From the NCBI GenBank assembly GCA_021613375.1, contig CM038705.1:10005095-10069094 (forward strand): a stretch of 64,000 nt of DNA, read 5' to 3'. Positions 1 through 9,663 of the stretch are shown piece after piece. The translations under genes were made by a program, and so were the position numbers. The notes below the pieces were generated by a model. The model did no database searches. It saw nothing but the letters and a program-made list of their open reading frames with translations, and was not told the DNA's origin. How positions within the stretch are numbered: the stretch's first letter is position 1; the number at the start of each line of letters is the position of its first letter. This DNA comes from Megaleporinus macrocephalus. Taxonomy: Eukaryota; Chordata; Actinopteri; Characiformes; Anostomidae.

Positions 1-745
1 CAAGCACTGGGCCCTGGTGTAGTGGAAATTTTTTGTAAATTCTGGAAATGTTCTATATAGAAATTTATTAACCAGTAATTTATGCCCCTAGGGTCCTCAT
101 GCCCAATGCCTGGTGTTGGCTATATGGGTATAAAGCCCACCCCACAAGCACTGGGCTCTGGAGTAGTGGAATTAAATTTGTGAATTCTGGAAATGCTCTC
201 TATAAAAATTCACTGACCAATAGTAAATACCTCTACGGTCATCATGTCCAATGCTTGGTGTTGGATATAGGGGTATAAAGCCCACCCCCCAAGCACTGGG
301 CTCTGGAGTACTGGAATTAAATTTGTGAATTCTAGAAATGTTCTCTATAGAAATTCACTGACCAATAGTATATGCCCCTAGGGTCTTCATGCCCAGTGCC
401 TGGTGTTGGCTTTAGAGGTATAAGGCCCACCCCTCAAGCACTGGGCTCTGGAGTAGTGGAATTAAATTAGTGAATTCTGGAAATGCTCTCTATAGAAATT
501 CACTGACCAATAGTATATACCTCTACGGTCATCATGCCCAATGCCTGGTGTTGGCTAAAAGGGCATAAAGCCCACCCCCAAGCACTGGGCTCTGAAGTAA
601 TGATTTTTTTTGTGAATTCTGGAAATGTTCTCTATAAAAAAATTCACTGACCAATAATATATACCCCTAGGGTCCTCATGCCCAATGCCTGGTGTTGGCT
701 ATAGTGGAATAAAGCCCACCCCCCAAGCACTGGGCTCTGGAGTAA
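1..745 (+). repeat. ~145-bp tandem satellite, block 1
   Basis: Direct tandem repeat of 144-145 bp: the landmark CAAGCACTGG recurs at about 1, 145, 290, 435, 579 and 724. The array is cut by the left edge. Each unit resembles an internal part of a Tc1-like transposase gene (the stretch reading GTATAAAGCCCACC...CTCTGGAGTAGTGGA), and the array runs directly into the 3' part of such an element at 746-990. It lies 3' of the SK channel stop codon, so it could fall in the 3'UTR or just downstream. The array itself is certain; its transposon origin is inferred. Confidence 0.9.
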
Positions 746-990
746 TGGAGTGCCATCCAATGTTTAAAGGATGACTGAATAATAACTAATCATCCAACAT
801 CAGTACCTGACGTCACTAATGCTCTTGTGGCTAAATGCAATCAAATCCTCATCACAATGTTTTAAAGACTTCCCAGAAAAGCAGTGACTGTTAATGCAGT
901 ACAAAGGGCACAAGCCCCCTATTAATACCCCTGATTTCAGAGACAATGCTGCATGAGCAGGGGTCTACAAACTTTTGGACATATAGTGTA
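746..990 (+). mobile_element. Tc1-like transposon, 3' end remnant
   Basis: Decayed C-terminal transposase region and 3' end of a Tc1-like element in plus orientation. The signature runs from CATCCAACATCAGTACCTGAC through AATGCTCTTGTGGCTAAATG to the terminal ACTTTTGGACATATAGTGTA. The frame is full of stops. It continues the element whose internal segment forms the satellite at 1-745. A second copy of the same region is at about 36420-36640. Confidence 0.75.
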
Positions 991-1325
991 GCTTCCATTG
1001 GTTGTTAGCCATGTTAGCACATTTGGCTGAGCTGTTCCTTCAATGCCTCAACGCTCTCCCTAGCTTGGCCAAGGTTCCGACCCTCCCCACCCACTGCGTT
1101 AGCCAGGTTAACTTAATACCCATGCACGTCTTCTTCCTAGCTTACCACTCTCTCTCTCTTTCTCTCTCTCTCTTTCTTTTCTTTGTTTCTCTCTCTTTTT
1201 TTTTTCAACAAGGTTCCACAGTTAAGGATGGCCGAGCTTTCGCACGCACCCATCTCCTTCAGCCAGGATCCACACTGTAACCCCCACGCATTTCTCCCCA
1301 GCTTGGCTGAGGCTCCGCCCCTCTC
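991..1325 (-). other. Proximal 3' flank / 3'UTR of the SK channel gene
   Basis: Sequence immediately 3' of the SK stop codon, to be read on the minus strand. It holds a CT-rich tract with a T run (about 1147-1207) and two related short segments beginning AGCTTGGC (about 1062 and 1302). No minus-strand AATAAA is seen before the transposon-derived sequence at 990, so the transcript end cannot be placed. Annotation as UTR is by position only. Confidence 0.4.
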
Positions 1326-1652
1326 TCAACAGCTAGAGGTGCTGGTGTTGGGGCTGTCCTCTGTCGGGGGTTTGGAGGTTGTTGCTTGGACGGTTGTTAG
1401 TGGGACAGGGGCGGGAGCAGGCGTAAGGAGGGGGGCAGGCGTGACGGGGGTAAGGGCCTTGGCGTCTCGCTCCTGGAGCAGGTGGACGAGCGCGGCGTGC
1501 TGCGCGCTGAGCGTTGCCGACAGGTGGGCGGGCAGCGCGCTGAATCCGGCCGTCAGCTGTTCCACGCGCTGCTCCAGACTCAACATCTGCCGCTCCAGGT
1601 CCTCGCTGCGGTCATTCAGCTCCGACATCAGCTCATACATAACACTCTGCAT
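1326..1652 (-). CDS. kcnn3: SK channel (KCNN3-like), terminal coding exon: coiled coil and C-terminus
   Basis: Last coding exon of a small-conductance Ca2+-activated K+ channel: 108 codons and a TGA stop. The acceptor AATATAG lies just before the first codon in phase 0. It begins MQSVMYELMSELNDRSEDLE, matching the post-calmodulin-domain coiled coil of SK channels, with heptad-like L/M/V spacing through about residue 60. A Pro/Thr/Ala-rich tail ends in TSTSSC. The SELNDRSEDLE motif, the Met-Gln start and the ...SSC end point to KCNN3 rather than KCNN1 or KCNN2, whose tails differ. The A/P/T-rich tail (residues about 63-100) diverges from the mammalian tail as I know it. The coiled coil is expected to support assembly and partner binding under the plasma membrane. 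Paralogue assignment is inferred; family is near certain. Confidence 0.9.
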   Translation of the reverse strand: MQSVMYELMSELNDRSEDLERQMLSLEQRVEQLTAGFSALPAHLSATLSAQHAALVHLLQERDAKALTPVTPAPLLTPAPAPVPLTTVQATTSKPPTEDSPNTSTSSC

Positions 1653-1954
1653 CTATATTCCAAAGAGAGGGAGAGAGAGGGAGATTTCAATGTAAAGCTT
1701 ATTGCTATCTGCACTACATGAAGTAGTCTTAGTCACAGGTCCAGCTCCGCCCAAAGCCTGTCTGATGTATAATGCATGCAGGTGACCACAGCTTTCAGAG
1801 TTCTGCCAGTTACACTGATTGGCTTTACTTCTGTGTTTGTTTAGTATGCACTTCATAATCTGGTATAATGTGGCAAGTTAGTCACTAATTGTTCAGTGGG
1901 TTTACATGAACATTTACATAATTGGATAGTGGACAGTAATCTAGCACACCTGAT

Positions 1955-2668
1955 CCAATTCACTGACCAATAGTAAATGCCCCTAGGGTCTTCATGCCCA
2001 ATGCCTGGTGTTGGCTATAGTGGTATAAAGCCCACCCCTCAAGCACTGGGCTCTGGAGTAGTGGAATTTAATTTGTGAATTCTGGAAATTTTCTCTATAG
2101 ACATTCACTGACTAATAGTATATGCCCCTAGGATCATCCTGCCAAATGCCTTGTGTTGGCTATAGGGGTATAAAGCCCCCCCAAACATAGCACTCTGGAG
2201 TATTGGAATTTAATTTGTGAATTCTGGAAATTTTCTCTATAGACATTTACTGACCAATAGTATAAGCCCCTAGGGTCTTCATGCCCAATGCCTGGTGTTG
2301 GCTTTAGGGGTATAAAGCCCACCCCCAAGCACTGGTCTCGGGAGCAGTGGAATTTTATTTGTGAATTTTGGAAATTTTCTATATAGAAATTCACTGACCA
2401 ATAGTATAAGCCCCTAGGGTCTTCATGCCCAATGCCTGGTGTTGGCTTTAGGGGTATAAAGCCCACCCCCAAGCACTGGTCTCTGGAGCAGTGGAATTTT
2501 ATTTGTGAATTCTGGAAATTTTCTATATAGACATTCACTGACCAATAGTATAAGCCCCTAGGATCATCCTGCCCAATGCCTGGTGTTGGCTTTAGGGGTA
2601 TAAAGCCCCCCCAAGCACTGGTCTCGCGTAGTGGAATTTAATTTGAGAATTCTGAAAATGTTCTCTAT
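1955..2668 (+). repeat. ~143-bp tandem satellite, block 2
   Basis: The same satellite family and orientation as block 1, with landmarks at about 2040, 2181 (degenerate), 2326, 2470 and 2612. It lies inside the last SK intron, about 300 bp upstream of the terminal exon in transcript terms. Some units are almost identical (2235-2380 versus 2380-2525), suggesting recent local homogenisation. The antisense frame stays open because 144 bp is 48 codons; this is not a gene. Confidence 0.9.
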
Positions 2669-3223
2669 AGAATCTGATTTTGGCTTTGCTATCATTTTAT
2701 AAACTGACAGAATAAGAAATAAAACTTAGTTATGCTGAGGCTTTGAATTACTTTAGTGGAAAATGTGAATATATACCATCGAGATGAAGAATATCAAAAT
2801 CCATAATTCATTTAGTACATAGTTGGTTTCAGCATTGCTTCAAAAGTTCTTTTGTTCCTGTGTTAAACCCTGCTTCCTGTTTCCGGGACAACACTTCTTT
2901 TATTTATTGCATATGCACAGACTAAGAAAAACAAAAGAAATCAGAGTAAGGGTATAGAAACCTCAGAAACCTGATCACTCAACTAAAATCCACCTCCCTT
3001 TCATTTCCAAACATCATCCTCTAAGAAATTGCTCTTAGCTGTATGCTATTTACATGACCAAGACCTTAAATAACCAGATAACTGCCTGAATCAGATTATG
3101 ATGAGGTTTTATATGCACATGTAAACTCAAGAACCAATAAATAAACGTTATAAGCTATATGCCAACTAGTAACCTAGAAAAGACTAAATGGAGTATAATG
3201 GAGTTTTGTTAAAACTGATAGAG

Positions 3224-3799
3224 GCCTATACGTTTTAGGAGATCCAGGCTCTTTGACTTCCTTGACTGATCATGACTGTGATTGGATCCAGACAGCTCTT
3301 GTGGTAGGCAGGAGGCTGCTATTGAGACACTGGAAGTCGACTCAGACTCCCACCTTAAGTGAATGGTATGAGTTATTGAATAGAGTGGCCTCCTATGAAA
3401 GACTCTCTTATAGGCTGATAGGGACACCTAATCAGTATTTTAAGAAGTGGCAGAAATTCTTAGTTCATATTGGTTCAGACTCCTCGCCTCACCTGTCCAA
3501 ATTATCAAATCACATCTGTTAAGGTAGTAGCACTACATATATACCCTCCCCTTAAAAAAATAAATAAATTATTTTTATTTATTTATTTTTTTGTTTTATT
3601 ATTATTATTTAATTATTTTTATTACTTTTTTTTAAAATACTGTTTTCTTGTTGTACATACTTGATATTATAATTATAATAATAACATACTGTAACTTTCT
3701 TTTCCCTGCTATTCACTTTGTGATGTTTACTACTGTTTATTTTGAGGCTTTATAAATTGTGCTAATTATAAAATGTTCAATAAAAATACTGATCATAAA
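3224..3799 (+). mobile_element. 5'-truncated L1-like LINE with target-site duplication
   Basis: 3' end of an L1/Tx1-clade LINE. Codons from about 3253 to the TAA at 3520-3522 encode an ORF2 C-terminal region with the family pattern GRRLLLRHWKS, LSEWYELL and a terminal YFKKWQKFLVHI. A T/A-rich 3'UTR follows, with AATAAA at 3779-3784 and a short A tail. It is flanked by a perfect 13-bp target-site duplication AAAACTGATAGAG at 3211-3223 and 3800-3812, so both boundaries are exact. The short body (576 bp) is a typical 5' truncation. Confidence 0.85.
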
Positions 3800-3938
3800 A
3801 AAACTGATAGAGACCAAGAATTGAGTTTGTTTTTGTTATGCTACCACACAACTGATTAAGCAACTGTTATATACTACAAATGTGATTTGCATCTAACATT
3901 GGCCTCGCAAGTCCCAACCAAACAACAAGCGTATTCCA

Positions 3939-4115
3939 GGGGTGCCAAATCCTGATTCAGGAGTTTATCTACCCTGCAAAGTTTAGCTCCAACGCAAATC
4001 TAGCACACCTGATCCAGGTAATGAAGGCCTTGAGGGGCATCTGAATATAAGAGTATGGGTGTGTGGGATCTCAACTTAAAAACCAATGTTTTAGACCCAT
4101 AGGACCAGGACTGAT
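3939..4115. mobile_element. Possible hAT-type MITE fragment
   Basis: Begins CAGGGGTGCCAAATCCTG, a hAT-like terminus, and ends in GGACCAGGACTG, which could be its degraded inverted partner. A related fragment (CTAGCACACCTGATCCA) is at about 1939. No ORF is present. Boundaries are tentative. Confidence 0.35.
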
Positions 4116-4169
4116 GTACACTGTGACAGGTTAGAGCCCATATATCTTCATATCGTTGCTGCATCTCCT

Positions 4170-4204
<35 letters not shown>

Positions 4205-5527
4205 ACCTGTCATGTCTGGCAATTTTCTCAATCGGAATGGTGATCCGAATGCATTGATGTACCAAACATATTTGCTTTTACAGGAACAGCTCTATAGGTT
4301 CCCATAGCTTATTCTTGTTAATGTTTGTATTTCTATTTAATTGATTTATTAATTTAGCCTAGCCTGACAGGCAATAAAGGAGAGAAAAAAGAGTAGAGAG
4401 AAAACAGAAAACAGAAAAAAGAAGAAAGAAAGTAATTAAAAAAATTAAAATAAATAATAATAATAATAATAATATAAATATATAAATAAATAATCTCCTC
4501 ATTTGAAAGCGACAGCTGCTTTTAATATCCTGTGAAAGGTTTATGATGAATGCACCAACAGAAATGCTTAGAATAAAACCTTTTTACATTAAGTTACACT
4601 GAAAGTTAGGAATGTTTTACCCTCTCCTGTGAAGTTACCCTCTCCTACTAGTTTGAAGATGCTTGGTTTTCCTTAGACAGGGTCGATATCGGAGGGGGGG
4701 GGGGGGGGGGGGTTAAAAGGCGAAGTGTCCCGCCCCCTTAATGTAAATAATAAGACCTAATTATTTTATAATATTTTTTAAATAATTGACCTTTTTGTCC
4801 CGTCGCTTTATTGGTCCCTAGACGTCGCATTAAAACACAGTTCGTAATTGTCAGCCAAATGGCTAAAAGTTTTAACAATGGATATCAGACAAAATGTCTC
4901 CGTATAGAAAATGGACAGGACAGCATCACATAGAAAGAAGCAACCTGGGTGAGACCCAGTCGACTGTTAGCATAGAGCTCCAAACAGAGTCAGCGCTCAG
5001 TTCAACATTGATTTTTAAGGTAAGCTAGAATTCGTATTGTTTTGTATTTCTGACTTATTTGCACATATACGGTGTGATGTTTGTTAAGAATCGCTTCATT
5101 GGCATTGAAAATTATGGTTGTGTGCATAATATAGGTGATGTCAAGATTTGATAATGCTCACTGCATTTTAGCACTGTATCGTCGGACCAATCAGATTGTG
5201 CAGGTTCACTGCGAGAGGTAGCAAAATTCATTTCACTTGAATAAGCACCGCCGCCCTAAAAAAAATCTTTTTTTTTATTATTTTTTTTTTTTATTATTAT
5301 TTTATTAACTTTATTATATGTTGATTATTGGAGAGCTTTCATCAAAAGGACTTAGAGTTTTAGTTCAGACCCCCACAAATACTTTTTCTCTTTGCACAAT
5401 GTGATGTTCCGATGTCACAGACCACCCTTTGTGTGTTTAATGTTCAGTCAAAATGGCCATAAATTCAGTAATTTTCCAGATGTTTCTGAGGAGATTGCAT
5501 ATGAGATAATCCGAACATAAGGAAGGA

Positions 5528-5548
5528 GAAAGTGAAGTGAAAGTGAAA
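5528..5548 (+). promoter_or_regulatory. ISRE/IRF-like motif cluster
   Basis: A run of GTGAAA/GAAAGT units containing GAAAGTGAAA (5539-5548), which fits the GAAANNGAAA core of interferon-stimulated response elements. It lies about 230 bp before an ATG that opens a leader-like peptide. Binding is inferred from motif only; a purine-rich tract could look similar by chance. Confidence 0.35.
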
Positions 5549-5774
5549 AAAAAACAAAGAACAGCAGATTAAGTGATTAAACCAGGCGTCTATCTGTATC
5601 TACCAATCTGAAAAAAATGTCTAGACTGAGTAGAGATGTGAAGTAATGGGTACTATTGAAATCCGAAGATGAATTTCATGACATCATGACGCAAATCCAG
5701 TGTGTTGTGTCTCCATCCAGTACTTATGTGCTGCTGAAGCTGAGTGGAGCAGTAGAGTGTCATCAACACTCACC

Positions 5775-5837
5775 ATGAAGAACATGCTCTCCTTATTACT
5801 GATACTGCTCACCTTCAGCAGAGAGTTCTCTGTTTAA
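5775..5837 (+). other. 20-codon leader-peptide-like mini-ORF
   Basis: ATG in a CACCATGA context, followed by 20 codons and TAA. The peptide starts MKNMLSLLLILLTFS: a basic residue then a long hydrophobic run, as in a secretory signal peptide. No mature domain follows and no clear donor is seen before the stop. It may be a broken first exon of a secreted or immunoglobulin-type gene carried inside a transposon, or a chance ORF. No function is assigned. Confidence 0.25.
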
Positions 5838-6424
5838 CATGGATTTAATGTGGTTGTACAGTCTTTCTAGAAAACCTGTCTGAATATTGTATATAAACTG
5901 GTTATAATTAATGTCAGTTTGTTTTCCAGCAGGTATGAAATCCCAAAGTCTTGAGTCCATTCCCTCTGATCCTGTGCTGAAAGCACCTGTAGAAACTCTG
6001 AGTCTCTCCCTAAAAAAATTCTGACGCCCCCCCCCCCCCACTGTATATGTCCTGGCGCCAGCCCTGGACGATATACTACTACTCAACATATAAGGCCTGA
6101 GGAACATGTGCAGTCCTCACCAACATGAATATCTGCCATTCAGCGTGTGGTGCTATTTGTTAGCCTTACTCATGCTTTTAATGCTCACATAAACAAGATC
6201 CTTCGTACTGGAGTTCTCTCATGTCAGTGCAGTAATATGTTTTTAAGCATTTCTTTTTTTTTTTTACATACCAGCATTATGTTATATGACACAATTCAAA
6301 TATTACTGAATAAAAACAACCCCAGATTCACTTACTCACACAAACACGCACAAACATACCCACGCCGCAGGACAAAAACATAAAAGAGGGAGGGAAGAAA
6401 GGGGAAATAAGAGGGAAAAAAACA

Positions 6425-6880
6425 AATAATAATAAAAAAAATTAATTAATTAATAATAATAATAATAAAATAATAATAATAAAAATGTGGGGGTTGTGGA
6501 GGGAAAATTATTCTAATGGCAAAGATTAAAGTAAATCAAAATAGGACAAGAAGGGATTCCACTTATGGTAAAATTTTGAATTATGTCCACTTAAAGTAAA
6601 TCTAACTTTCTCCAATTTAGGAAATGAGTCATGTCACTGAGCCACATTGAAATCGAGGGAGGTTTAGAGGACCTCCATAGCAAAAGAATACAGCGACTGG
6701 CTATTAATGACCAAAAACCTATAACATCTAACTGAGCCTGTGAAATTGTAGGCAATCCAGAGACCAAATATTGCTATGAGTGGACAGATAGTGATACTGA
6801 CACCAATAACTTCAGACATTATCTCAGAATTAAGCATTTCTTACGTGGGCTTAAATTAAATACGACAGCTCTGTAGCCCT
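6425..6880 (-). mobile_element. L1-like LINE ORF2 C-terminal remnant
   Basis: On the minus strand the codons ending at TAA 6526-6528 read LEKVRFTLSGHNSKFYHKWN and then PFLSYFDLL, a typical L1-clade ORF2 C-terminus. Upstream (6700-6830) a decayed continuation reads LIAIFGLWIAYNF, separated by at least one stop. The 3' side is an ATT-rich tail (6420-6485). It is opposite in orientation and different in sequence from the LINE at 3224. Confidence 0.7.
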
Positions 6881-7660
6881 GATATATGGATTAGCTGTAG
6901 CTAACGCAGGGTCGGGCTAACAGCCTGCGCTACTCTGACTGAGCGCTTGAAAGCGCTGCTGCTAATTGGAACCTCGCTACATTTTGTGGAGTGAACCTTA
7001 ACCATTAGTGTTCGGAAGGACAGATGAAGTACATGCTGGGCCTCAGACGGTACAGTATGTTATTACAGACGCCCCGTGGGAGGCCGCCACAGCGCGACGA
7101 CATGTACTGTTGCTGGAGCACTTTAGGAGAGAACAAGAAGACATTCTACACAGATTACACGCCACAGACACCAGAAACCGCTCGGTCCCAGCATCCGAGA
7201 GACAAAAGCAGTCTAATGTGTATGTTATATCTCTAAAAATCTGAATCTGCTGTATTTCAATATATGCCTCTCTCTCTCTCTCTCTCTCACTCTACCTCTC
7301 TCCACATTCCCACTGTCGTCCCTCCTTTAACACTTGTTCTGGTTGCTAGGAGACACAAAGCCACAGAAATAAACGGGTCAACATGGAAAGAGTAGAATAC
7401 TGAGATATATTTGGGCAGGCAGAGGTATGTGTGTGTGTTGTCAGGTGTTATGTGCTGGTCTAAGTTTTGCTGCCTATGTTTATACGTGTGTCGGTTCTAT
7501 TTTGAACAGAAGAAATGATGCAGTCACCGAAACACAAAGACCAGGGCTGAAAAAGGTGTTGCATAATATTCCAAAAATATTCAATACATGCAATAACTGA
7601 AGTATTTACACTCTAAAAAATTTTATGAACCCAAAACACTGTCAGTTGAAGATACAACCT

Positions 7661-7915
7661 ATCCATCCATCCATTATCTCTCTAGTCAGATTCACGCGGG
7701 TGGGGCTGGAGTCGATCCCTGCGTCATCGGACAAGTTGCCAGTCTATTGCATGGCCAACACACATGGGCAGTTTAGAGTGAGTGATCAACCAAACATGCA
7801 TGTGTTTGGACTGTGGGAGGAAACCGGAGTACCCGGTGGAAACCCACTCAACCGCCTGGACCAGGAATTGAACCCAGATCGACTTGCTGTGAGGAAACAG
7901 TGCTAACTACTACAC
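7661..7915 (-). mobile_element. tRNA-derived SINE, 5' part (split by hAT insertion)
   Basis: On the minus strand this is a fish tRNA-derived SINE: an A-box-like TAGTTAGCA, a B-box-like GGGTTCAATTCC, the conserved body (GGTTTCCTCCCACAGTCC, TAAACTGCCCATG) and a terminal ATGGATGGATGG repeat. The tRNA-like head is interrupted at 7915 and resumes at 9637, proving later insertion of the intervening hAT. Confidence 0.85.
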
Positions 7916-8403
7916 CAGGGGTGTTTAATTAGAGTCAGTAAGGTCCAGTTAGAGGAGATTACCTAAGGCCAAGGTCTGGACCGTCATCATTTCTAACTTG
8001 TGTTATGATTCAGTGGTGTATCCTGTTTACTGAAGTAGCCTAGTATCAGCATCTCTAACCATCAGCTACTGAAACACCAACCGTTCAGTATATTTCAGTA
8101 TATTTGCTGTTTAAATGCTGAACTGAAAGGCTGAACTTGAAATAAATGCTTTTTTCATAACTCCAAGTAAAAACAAGGACTACTTTAAAATGCTTTTGAA
8201 AAAGTGTATCATTAAGTGTTTATTTATTTTTAAAAAAGGGAAATAAAATGTTTAGTTCACGTCTTAGCATTTTATCTTCCTCTCGTATTCCACTTTCTCT
8301 TGTCCAGTGAGCGAAGTGAGCTCTTGGTTGTCCAGCCAGGACTTTAAATCTGGGCTTAAATTGTGTTAGGACCATTCTCACACACATATGAGACATCCAG
8401 ACC

Positions 8404-8653
8404 GTTCTGTGTGGAGTGTGTATGTTCTCCCCGTGCTTGTGTGGGTTTCCTCCCACAGTCCAAACACATGCATGTTAGGTTGATGGCTCACTCTAAACTG
8501 CCCGTAGGTCTGGGTGTGTGTTGGCCATACGATGGACTGGCGACCTGTCCATGGTGTACCCCACCTTCGCCTGATGATGCTGGGATTGGCTCCAGCCACC
8601 ACCGTGACCCCGACTAGCGGGATAAAGTGGAAGATAATGGATGGATGGATGGA
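8404..8653 (+). mobile_element. 5'-truncated tRNA-derived SINE nested in hAT A
   Basis: The same SINE family as 7661, in plus orientation: GGGTTTCCTCCCACAGTCC, CTAAACTGCCCGTAGG, ACCTGTCCATGGTGTACCCC, ending in GGAT repeats (8637-8653). The tRNA-like head is missing. This block is absent from hAT copies B and C, so it inserted into copy A or its immediate ancestor. Confidence 0.8.
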
Positions 8654-9106
8654 TATGAGATACGTGGCTGCTTTTAATTAGCGCCACTGTCTCAGAACAT
8701 ATGAGATGTTGGTTTGGAGCTGGCTGTGGGAAGTAGAAACATTTCTTTCTCTGTCCATTCCTGGTTGAAAAGTAGTTTTTTGCCGTCGACTTTTCTTTTT
8801 TTAGAGCACGTCGTCTCACTCACTTTATTCTCCGACTGCTGTTTGGAGAATCTGATTGGCTGAGGAGCGCGTTTGGTGACGCTATTGGTCTCTGAAGTTA
8901 CTGCGCTGCCTATATACCATAAAGACAGGAAAAGTTCCGCCACTTAAAATAAACACTGTCAACATTAAATCCTTCTCAGTAGTTTATCAGTTTGGGTCTG
9001 CACTGGACAACGTCTGGGTTTGGATCTAGACTACGGATCGCCTATTAGCGACCCCTGTTCTAGGCTGTATGGACGAGATCTGCTAACACATCATTGCAAG
9101 TGTAAA

Positions 9107-9133
9107 ATTATATATATATATATATATATATAT
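9107..9133. repeat. (TA)n microsatellite at edge of Tc1 fragment
   Basis: About 13 TA units at the border between the hAT flank (9058-9106) and the Tc1-like fragment. The paralogous position in locus B (38042-38103) also carries TA repeats, so the microsatellite predates the copying of this segment. Confidence 0.9.
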
Positions 9134-9137
9134 GCAT

Positions 9138-9586
9138 TGTTTCCATAAGCTTCTGCAATATCACAACATTTACTTCTGTGCAGAGTTGCATTAGTTTTTT
9201 CCCCTAAGATCTTGTATTGATGATGGGAGATTTGAAGAACTGTGCAAAATCTTCTCCAGCACATCCCAAAGATTCTCAATGGGGTTCAGGTCTGGACTCT
9301 TTGGCGGAAAATACATGTGTGAAAATGATGAGTTTGAGTCCCATGACCCCTGGCATTGTCATCTTGGAATATGCCCCTCGTGCCATCAGGGAGGAAAAAA
9401 TCCATTGATGGAATAACCTGGTCGTTCGGTATATTCAGGTAGTCAGCTGACCTCATTCTTTGGGCACATAACGTTGCTGAACCTACACCTGACCAAGTGA
9501 AGCAACCCCAGATCACTGCCCTGCCTCCACAGGCTTTTACAGTAGGCACTAGGCATGATGGGTGCATCACTTCAGCCGCCTCTTTT
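9138..9586 (-). pseudogene. Tc1-like transposase fragment (copy A)
   Basis: Minus-strand remnant of a Tc1/mariner transposase: a [12 protein letters not shown] stretch, then [17 protein letters not shown], which carries the second catalytic Asp of the DDE triad. The C-terminal part is frameshifted. It is closely similar over its whole length to the copy at 38104-38616. The 5' side is cut at about 9586, where it joins a hAT right end. It cannot encode an active enzyme. Confidence 0.8.
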
Positions 9587-9636
9587 CTTACCCTAACGTC
9601 TGGGTCCAGACCCGGATCGCCTATTAGTGACCTCTG

Positions 9637-9655
9637 TACTACACCACCGTGCCCC
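9637..9655 (-). mobile_element. SINE head resuming after hAT A
   Basis: TACTACACCACCGTGCCCCC continues the tRNA-like head of the SINE at 7661-7915; the first 8 bases are the target duplication of hAT A. Confidence 0.8.
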
Positions 9656-9663
9656 CAAGGTAC

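Larger units (their letters stand above)
4678..6066. mobile_element. Putative hAT-like non-autonomous element with G/C runs near both ends
   Basis: The left end reads CAGGGTCGATATCGGA followed by 19 G; the right end, read inward on the minus strand, is CAGGGCTGGCGCCAGGACA followed after a short spacer by 13 G. The matching CAGGG start and subterminal G runs suggest one ~1.4-kb element with degraded inverted repeats. The adjacent 8-mers (TCCTTAGA and GACGATAT) do not match, so an 8-bp duplication is not supported. It contains the ISRE-like motif and mini-ORF listed separately. Confidence 0.4.
7916..9636. mobile_element. Composite hAT element A with internal Tc1 cargo
   Basis: The left end is CAGGGGTGTTTAATTAG and the right end CCTATTAGTGACCTCTG. 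A perfect 8-bp target duplication TACTACAC lies at 7908-7915 and 9637-9644, inside a SINE that continues on both sides. Inside is a second, complete-looking right end (GACCCCTG at 9050-9057), followed by TTCTAGGC and ~530 bp of Tc1-like sequence before the outer right end. Copies B (37212) and C (54818) are simple ~775-bp elements of the same family. A nested SINE sits at 8404-8653. No transposase of its own. Confidence 0.8.

Noticed and set aside
2134..2538. 134-codon repeated ORF with NFQNSQIKFHCSRD units
   Set aside because: Antisense of the satellite; open only because the local period is 144 bp, a multiple of three.
7008..7244. Two overlapping ~75-codon ORFs with normal-looking composition
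   Set aside because: No recognisable motif, no good splice sites, and both frames equally open; chance cannot be excluded.
7661..7915. tRNA gene suggested by A- and B-box-like motifs
   Set aside because: The boxes belong to a SINE head followed by the SINE body and GGAT tail; no cloverleaf was seen.
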